Assembly (NCBI GenBank): GCA_003427395.1
Contig: BFEA01000204.1
Coordinates: forward strand, 388,012-448,749
Direction: 5' to 3'
Origin: Chara braunii
Taxonomy: Eukaryota; Streptophyta; Charophyceae; Charales; Characeae
Length of the DNA: 60,738 nucleotides
A program made the translations under genes and the position numbers. The notes under the pieces are model-generated. The model was not told the DNA's origin. It ran no database searches and saw only the letters and a list, made by a program, of their open reading frames with translations. Of this stretch, positions 54,468-60,738 are shown one piece after another (within the stretch, counting starts at the first letter, position 1; every line of letters starts with the position of its first letter).

Positions 54468-55319
54468 ACTCACTCGATTCCTGATGAAATCGAGTGAGTA
54501 GAGATGCTACTCCGAGGTTTCAAGGTGGGGCGATCACGATGGTTAGTAGCAACACGGAGAAGGTTAGTGGAGGTAGAAAATTGAATGAACGAATCTGGGT
54601 GTAAGCCGCCATTCACTGAGAAGTAAAGGTGAGCATGGCGATGGGGAAAACGTATACCTCACTCGATTTTTGACAGAATCGGGTGAGGGAGGAGCCTGCC
54701 TGGGGGGTTTAAGGGTTGGCGAGCCCGGATCTGCAGTCAGAATGGGAAAGGAGACAGTGTATGGATGGGTAGAAGAGAAAGAGGTTGCAGTGGGGATGTC
54801 GAATGAGCGGATATGGGAGAGGAGATAGGCACGAGACTCGGCTGCTTCCTTAGGAAATCGGCCGAGGGGAAGTGAGTTTTTATGGTTTTTAGGCCGAGGC
54901 CATTTGATAGTGTGGTTAGCTTTGGAGTTAGTTGAGTACAGTGGGTGTTAGATGGAGGGAACACTGCGCGGAGGTCGCGGAAGGACGGGATGGAAGAAGC
55001 ATGGTTTGGCTGATTCCTGATGAAATCGATCTGTGAAGGGTGTCGAAGATGAGTTCTTGACCATTGCGGATCCGATGGTGAAGCCGGATCAAGGAATTAG
55101 TGGCTGAGTTGGCGGTATGAAGATTATGAATCGCGCTGGAAAGAAGACTTCCTTTATGTATACAAAGGTATAATGAATCTTCCCACGATTTGGGAAAGAT
55201 TCACTCTTATATTGGACAAAGAATGACTGGTAAAAGGCTAACGGAAGCAACGATACAACGTGCGGGAGCAGCGCTAAGGGGAAGAATGAACTTACCTGGG
55301 TTTTGACAGAAGATTCATT
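54468..55319. repeat. Ladder of six hairpins at about 170-190-bp spacing
   Basis: Inverted repeats of about 30 bp are centred near 54483, 54672, 54851, 55019, 55188 and 55302. The first two have 12-base arms (actcactcgatt; cctcactcgatt with one wobble) and 8-base loops. The loops fall into two types: cctgatga (first and fourth) and tttgacag (second and sixth). The sequence between them is only weakly similar. Confidence 0.6.
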
Positions 55320-55441
55320 ACTATTTTGCTCACCCCGACGATGCGTACAATTTCTAATTCTAAACAGAGGATTCGTCTCGAATTTAGTGCGTAGCTGCAG
55401 GTAAGTTGGGTCAAGCGGGCGAGTGAAGGATGGGTGAACGA

Positions 55442-55463
55442 GCGAGAGAGAGAGAGGGNGNGN

Positions 55464-55512
<49 letters not shown>

Positions 55513-55527
55513 NGAGNGAGAGAGAGA
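55442..55527. repeat. (GA)n microsatellite
   Basis: About 86 bases of GA with a few unresolved bases. Confidence 0.95.
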
Positions 55528-55542
55528 ATACCCACCTGGGAA

Positions 55543-56081
55543 GCATGAGCTAGACTAGGCCAAAACACAAGATTGAAGCATAAGAATCAACCAAGAATGA
55601 ATCGGGATACCACCAACTACTAGACGAGTGAAAGCATCAAAACACAAGATTGAAACATGAGAATCAATCAAGAATGAATCGGGGTATCACAAACTACTAT
55701 GTGAGTGAAAACATGAGCTAGACTAGGCAAAAACACAAGATTGAAGCATGGGAAGCAATCAAGAATGAATCGGGGTATCACTTACTACTATGTGAGTGAA
55801 AGCATGAACTAGACTAGGCCAAAACACAAGATTGAAGCATGAGAATCAACCAAGAATGAATCGGGTTATCACCAACTACTAGATGAGTGAAAGCATGGAC
55901 TAAACTAGATCAAAACACAAGATTGAAGGATGGGAATCAACCAAGAATGAATCAGGGTATCACAAACTACTAGATACGTGAAAGCATGGGCTAGACTAGA
56001 TCAAAACATAAGATTGAAGCATGAGAATCAACCAAGAATGAATCGGGATACCACCAACTACTAGATGAGTGAAAGCACTAG
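55543..56081 (+). repeat. Minisatellite, 91-bp unit, six copies
   Basis: The motif aaaacacaag recurs at 55562, 55639, 55730, 55821, 55912 and 56003 (as aaaacataag). Spacing is 91 except once 77, where one unit lost 14 bases. Units differ by a few substitutions each. Confidence 0.92.
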
Positions 56082-56107
56082 TATGACTGTGTCTCTAGGA
56101 AGGGGAA

Positions 56108-56340
56108 GAAGAAAAAAAAAAAAGAGGAAGAAGAAGGAGAAGAAGGAGAGGAAGAAGAAGAAGAAGAAGAAGAAGGAGAAGGGGAAGGAGAAGAAGGAAA
56201 AGAGGAAGAAGAAGAAGAAGAAGAAGGAGAAGAAGAAGGAGAAGAAAAACAAGGAGAAGAAGAAGAAAAAAAAGAAGAAAAAAAAAAAGGAGGAGAAGGA
56301 GAAGAAGAAGAAGAAGAGAAGAAGGAGACGAAGATAAAGA
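56108..56340 (+). repeat. GAA/AAG-rich purine tract
   Basis: Almost pure purine for about 230 bases on the plus strand. Long frames on either strand are low-complexity artefacts (Lys/Glu or Phe/Ser/Leu). Confidence 0.92.
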
Positions 56341-56924
56341 ATCTCCTCCTTTCCACTCACCTCCTTGATATCTTGGAGATGGAACATCAACCTTGATGAA
56401 GTCTCTCCCTTGCACAAGAATCTCCTTGGCTATGGCTCTCTTGTTCCCCAAACCCTCATCTTCCTCCTCTCTCAACCTCACCCAAGCTATGGCAAGCTTC
56501 TCCTAATATGGCTATGGAGTCCTCCCCTCTAGGAGGGCTAATGAGACTCCCTCTAGCCTCTCTCCCTCCCTCACAGCCTGGGGTCTATGGCGGACCACCT
56601 TCCTAGGCCAGCCTCACTTCCACTAACCTCTAGAGCTCTCTCTCCTAGCTCACAGTGTCTTCTAAGCTCTCCAACTGGTAGGGGTTTCCCTCTCCTCTCT
56701 CCAAGTGAGAAAGTGCTCCTATGAGCTCACTTGGGCAGCATGGGCACTCCTCATGCAAATGTGAGTGTGGCGGACTGAATCCTCAGCTTATGTAGGCCAA
56801 AACCAGCACTCCGGCCAGCCCATGGGCCTCCCCATGTGCCTTGAGGTGAACCGAGGTACCCAAGGCAAAATTCCACCACTAGGCCATTCCGGAGGTACCC
56901 GGACCTTATTTTGGCTAAGTACAT
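56341..56924. other. Unassigned, C/T-rich, possibly old LTR sequence
   Basis: No gene recognised. Short phrases such as ctatggc and ctcctctc recur. Confidence 0.35.
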
Positions 56925-58804
56925 GCAGTCCGAGTGGTTGGTACCAACTCGGATTGCCTCTTGGCCTCCTTCAGCCTCTTTTTCATTTCCAAAATGCTAC
57001 CCCCTTAGGTCCTAATGCCCAAGGGGCAGCCTCACTTGAGAAAAAAAAACCTAGTGAGCCTTTTTCTCGATTTTTCCAGTTTCTACCCCATTTCTCGTAG
57101 GCCGAGGTATTTTCCCATGCCTCGGTGCAGTTTCAGCCTTGGATCTGGCTGAGATCCAAGGCCAACAATATTCCAAGTTACCCTCAAGTAGCCCTTGCTT
57201 CAAATTTGAGCCCCTAAGCTCACTTTTTCAATTTTTGGTGCATCTGGCTCTTTTTTTGGCCAAATGCACGTTTTTGTCTCTTTCCCTCTTTTGTTTCTTT
57301 ACATTTTGGGCTGCCAACTCATTCCAGAGCTAGCCGTTTTGAGTTGGCCCACAAAAAACGGTTATTTCCTCTCCACCATAAGATCTGATCTCATATCTAT
57401 GACCCACAAAAAAAAACGGTCACCTTCCTTTTGCATTTTCCCTTATTTTTCTCTTTTTAATTCAGATTTTGTGGAGATATTGCCCCAAGGGCCATATCTC
57501 TTCAGTCCGGATTGCCCTCCTCAATTCTAGGAGGGATGAGATCATAGTAGGGACCTGCTAGTCCCTACTATGCAGGTTCCAATAGGCTGACACATTCTCC
57601 TCCACCCTTTTCTCCCCTTTTGTCTCATTCTCCCTCCTTCTTCTCTCATTTTCCTTTTCTTTTCTTTTTATTTTTGATGTGACAAGTGTGACATAACTGT
57701 TGAGTTTTTTCTAGGCCATGGATCCTCATCCATGGCCAGATTCAGACTCAGCAGTTGACCGTTATATCTCGGACTACAATAATGACACCCCCATGCTCCT
57801 AGGGGGCTCCATTTGGTCTCCATTAGTCCCAATTTTGAGCCCCCTTTGCTCGGATTTTCTTTGGGCAGCCTTTTTTCTGTGTTGGGCCTCTTGGGGCTCT
57901 ATTTTCTCATGCCTAGCTAGTCCGAGATATCTTGGACTGCTGGGCTGCCCTCCCAACACGATTATTTTGTTTTCTTTTTCTCTCATGACTCTCTCATTTT
58001 GTCCCACTAGTGCTTGCACTAGTGGTGCTAATATTTTCCACCGTCTAGATCTTTAATATCGACGGCGTCGCTTGCTTGCTTGTCCATTCCTTATGTTGGC
58101 TCATGGTTACCTTGGGACAACTCAAGCCCCCCCCACTTTCCAATACTAGTTCCATTTTTTTTTTGTCCCGCCGGTAGTCCCGCCGGCGCGTGTCCCGTTT
58201 TTCGACTATTATTATTTGGGCCCACTTAGTCCCCGATAACATCTCGGACGGTGTCCCATTTTTATTTTGGGACCTCCTTGCCCTTGGTGGTACCAATATC
58301 CCTTCCTTCGGTGCCACATGTGTGCCGGTTTTTCTTGGTCGCGAGATCTCATCTCACGGTTGTCGTTTACGTCTTTACTTGCCCCATGCCGAAATCACTC
58401 CTCTCTAACCTTTTGGGTTTGTCGTGGCCCATTTTCTTTTAGCCTAGGCATCCTTATGCAGTCCGTTATTTCTCGGACTGCAATTATGGTCATTTCCCTA
58501 GTCCCACAGCCCCACAACTTGCCCCACACTAAAGGAAAATGAAGCGTTTAACTCCCAAGTGCATCCGGGCTCAATATTGGCTCCGAATGCACCTAAAACG
58601 TGTGTTTTCCCTTCCCCACGCAGTCCATTGCAACTTGGACTGCAATAGGGGTCAATTCCCTAGCCCCAATGCCCCACAACTAACCCTCAATTGAAAGAAG
58701 AAGAAACGGTCAACTTCCAAGTGCATCCGGGCTGAATTTTGGTTCCGGATGCACCTAAAACATGTGTTTCTCCTCCCCCATGTAATCCGTTGTATTTCGG
58801 TTGC
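56925..58804. repeat. Dispersed CAGTCC...GGACTG palindrome family
   Basis: Related palindromes at 56925-56957, 57751-57777, 57919-57938, 58228-58250, 58458-58481, 58620-58643 and 58782-58804 have a GCAGTCCR stem and a T-rich loop such as ttatttct. Between them the DNA is C/T-rich on the plus strand without a clear gene; a 112-codon frame (57718-58056) spans two of the palindromes and is probably chance. Confidence 0.6.
58458..58781 (+). repeat. Two tandem 162-bp units, each with two hairpins
   Basis: Units begin at 58458 and 58620, with a partial third from 58782. Each has the CAGTCC/GGACTG hairpin and a second hairpin with arms gtgcatccgg (58559, 58721). Spacing is exactly 162 in both cases. 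Confidence 0.8.
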
Positions 58805-58948
58805 ATGGGACCTTGATTTTTCTTGATTTTCTATGCAAAATCAAGAGAAAATCAAGATCCTTTGCAACCGTTATATTTCAGAATGTATCTGGTCACGGAT
58901 GCATCTCCCCAAGTGGCCGTTTTTTACCGTTAAACCACCAGTACCTCC
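58805..58948. other. Tail of the repeat block
   Basis: Contains a small inverted repeat around 58815-58855 (cttgattttc / gaaaatcaag) and a degenerate palindrome relic near 58863. Confidence 0.45.
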
Positions 58949-59034
58949 CCCACTGTTGGGAAATTACGTGATACTGGCCAGTACCCGAACTTTTCGGGGC
59001 TCGGCAGAGCCTCGGCGTGGATTCCCAACAGTGG
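58949..59034. repeat. 86-bp inverted-repeat unit, MITE-like
   Basis: Terminal cactgttgggaa and ttcccaacagtg enclose about 60 bases. The flanks are also related (gtacctccccc to the left, gggtacc to the right). No target duplication is certain. Confidence 0.55.
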
Positions 59035-59349
59035 GTACCAACTCCGATTATTCGTAATTTTTTTGTTTTTTTTGTCGGTTATTTTATTTCGTGGCCGGAC
59101 GTTTTTTTTTGCCGTGGACCAACGTGGACAGCGGCGGCGATGTGGAAACGCTACCGGGTCCCTCCGGCGCCGGTTGTTGCGTGGCAGTTGGACGGTCGGT
59201 GGTGTGCGGTCGTCGGTGGATGGTTCGTGGTGGGCCACCGGGTTCACGGGGGGGGGGAGGGGGGACCAGCTCACGTCGACGCGCGACCCACCCACGTGGG
59301 GTTCTCCGCGGGCCGCCATCGCCTCTCTCTCTCTCTGTCTCCCGGCATC
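59035..59349. other. GC-rich spacer
   Basis: Several CG-rich frames but no recognised gene. A G homopolymer is broken by one A at 59249-59263. Confidence 0.4.

Positions 59350-59399
<50 letters not shown>
59350..59399. repeat. (CT)n microsatellite
   Basis: About 50 bases of CT. Confidence 0.95.
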
Positions 59400-59403
<4 letters not shown>

Positions 59404-59486
59404 GCTGTCGTCGTTGTCCCGTCGACAGTACGCGAGGAAGGCCGACGCACTTGGTGATTGCGAGGTGAGTTCCCCCGCTCTCTTCT

Positions 59487-59556
59487 TCTTCCTCCTCTTG
59501 TTCGTCTTCTTCTTCTTTTTCTTCTTCTTTTTCTTTTTCTTCTTCTTCTTCTGACT
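59487..59556 (+). repeat. TTC-rich tract
   Basis: About 70 bases of cttctt-type repeats, followed by three short repeats of acttcagaggacttc-like text (59560-59600). Confidence 0.85.
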
Positions 59557-59600
59557 TAAACTTCAGAGGACTTCGACTTCAGAGGACTTCTACTTCGACT

Positions 59601-60394
59601 TCAAAGGAGAGAGATCATTGGTTGATCTATTGGTGACAGTGTAGGATTTGACGACTTACGATATCGGATAACGTCAGGATTTAGGGATTAGTACCGGCAG
59701 TGTTCTGACCCGACACCGGTTACATCAGGGATTCTATGTTTAGACATCGATGACTAGCCCCAGATCCATGTCACCTCCGTGTCACCTCCGTGTCACCTCC
59801 CTCGTCTCTCCTGCCCCCTTCGTCTGTGTATGGTTGCACGGATCTGAAGCACCTTCCGTGTTTGGCTTCAGATCCATCGAAAAGAAAAGGAAAAAAAAAA
59901 AAAAAAACAATCAAACCTCGGGCCACGAGTTTTATTTTTGTTGGAAAAAAAAAACGACAAAAAGTTCCATAACAAAGAAAAAATGAATGAAAGGAACAAA
60001 GAAAGAAACAAAGAAAGACAGAAAGGAGAAGAAGAAGAAGAAGAAGAAGAAGAAGAAGAAAAACAAAGGAAAAAAGAAATATAACCGGGTTGGGGGCGGT
60101 GGGGGCATGGCAGGGCGACGGCGGCCCTACCATGTCGCAGGGCGCCGATTGGCCGAACCCGTCAAACCCGACCATTTCATTTACCCCCCCCCCCCCTCGA
60201 ACAACCTTTATTTTTTTTTTTCAAAACAAAAGGAACCTTTTCGCTGTCTGTTGGCGCCATAGCTCCAGCGGCCTTCGACTTTCAGAGGCCTTCAGGCAAA
60301 GGCGCCACCTTGCACTGTGCAGGTTCGGTCAGGATGAGGACAGGGCAGCGAGGTTAGGATGAGCACAGAGCATCTTGGCTATGGCGGGCGCTGT
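59601..60394. other. Spacer with short repeats
   Basis: Tgtcacctccg occurs three times in tandem (59769-59800). Two A-rich runs (59885-59907, 59945-59955) and a GAA tract (60027-60062) are present. No gene recognised. Confidence 0.5.
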
Positions 60395-60400
60395 GGATGA

Positions 60401-60510
60401 CGAGGGAGAAGAAGAAGAAGAGGAAGGAGAAGAAGAGGAGGATGAAGAAGAAGAAGAAGTTGAAGAAGAAGAAGAAGAAGAACGGGAGGAGGAAGAAGAA
60501 TAAGAAGCGG
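60401..60510 (+). repeat. GAA/GAG purine tract
   Basis: Purine-rich microsatellite followed by a C/T-rich tract to the window end. In one plus frame it would encode Glu-rich sequence, but no flanking coding signal is visible. Confidence 0.85.
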
Positions 60511-60738
60511 AAGACTACCATTGTCGTTTCTCTTCTTTCTCTTCGTCTGTTTCATGTCCTCCCTCCTCCTCCTCCTCTTCTTCGTCGGAGTTGTCTTCCT
60601 CCTCCTCCTTGTCGTCGTTGTCTTCCTACTCCTCACCCTTTTCCTCTTCCTTTCCGTCCTCCTCCTCTCTCTCCACCGGTTCAGATTTCTTGATGCCCTC
60701 GACTTCTATCACTTCTTCCCTGCCATCCTCCTCCTCCT

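Noticed and set aside
55543-56081. Regular 91-bp units as a CRISPR-like array
   Set aside because: The whole unit repeats, there are no variable spacers, and the DNA is eukaryotic; it is a minisatellite.
56061-56481. Long Phe/Ser/Leu- or Lys/Glu-rich ORFs
   Set aside because: Pure translations of the GAA purine tract in all frames; no coding signal outside the repeat.

Overview
This window is eukaryotic, repeat-dominated nuclear DNA from the green lineage. The pointers are several nested retrotransposons, primer-binding sites complementary to initiator tRNA-Met, spliced-gene signals (GTAAGT/GTGAGC donors), a plant-type telomere-like motif (two TTTAGGG units) in LINE 3' tails, and a Penelope-like element with an N-terminal GIY-YIG nuclease, an arrangement known from green algae. 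A charophyte such as Chara is my best guess, by style of content only. There is no bacterial operon, rRNA, tRNA or CRISPR array.

Layout. 1-7560: one nearly full-length but broken LINE on the minus strand (ORF1, endonuclease, reverse transcriptase). 8939-10850: a 5'-truncated relative of the same LINE. 11147-11163: a tRNA-Asp-type primer site left by an older LTR element. 11527-25542: LTR retrotransposon A (plus strand, Ty3/gypsy chromovirus) with both LTRs, PBS, PPT and a short target duplication; a Penelope-like element (12959-18415) with its own direct terminal repeats sits in its leader. 25663-34382: the only stretch that looks like host DNA. It holds a three-exon minus-strand gene whose splice phases close exactly (25663-26808), about 4 kb without convincing genes, and two plus-strand exons near 33.6-34.0 kb. 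34383-52092: LTR element B, a diverged sister of A, interrupted by a whole minus-strand chromovirus C (36344-46166), a solo LTR (47216-48454), a poly(A)-tailed retroinsert (49887-50768) and a 105-bp TA-flanked MITE (51145-51249); it ends at a foldback (52128-52337). 52338-60738: non-coding DNA with minisatellites, evenly spaced hairpins, a family of CAGTCC/GGACTG palindromes and long microsatellites.

How it fits together. Element B works as an archive of insertions: aligning it by eye with A gives the empty-site sequence for most of them, so the nesting order can be read. Three independent LTR insertions (A, C, solo LTR) all carry 4-bp target duplications. Nearly every transposon ORF is broken; many breaks are premature stops that a single C-to-T or G-to-A change would explain, as expected of methylated, silenced repeats. 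All positions were worked out by reading; no alignment or database search was run.
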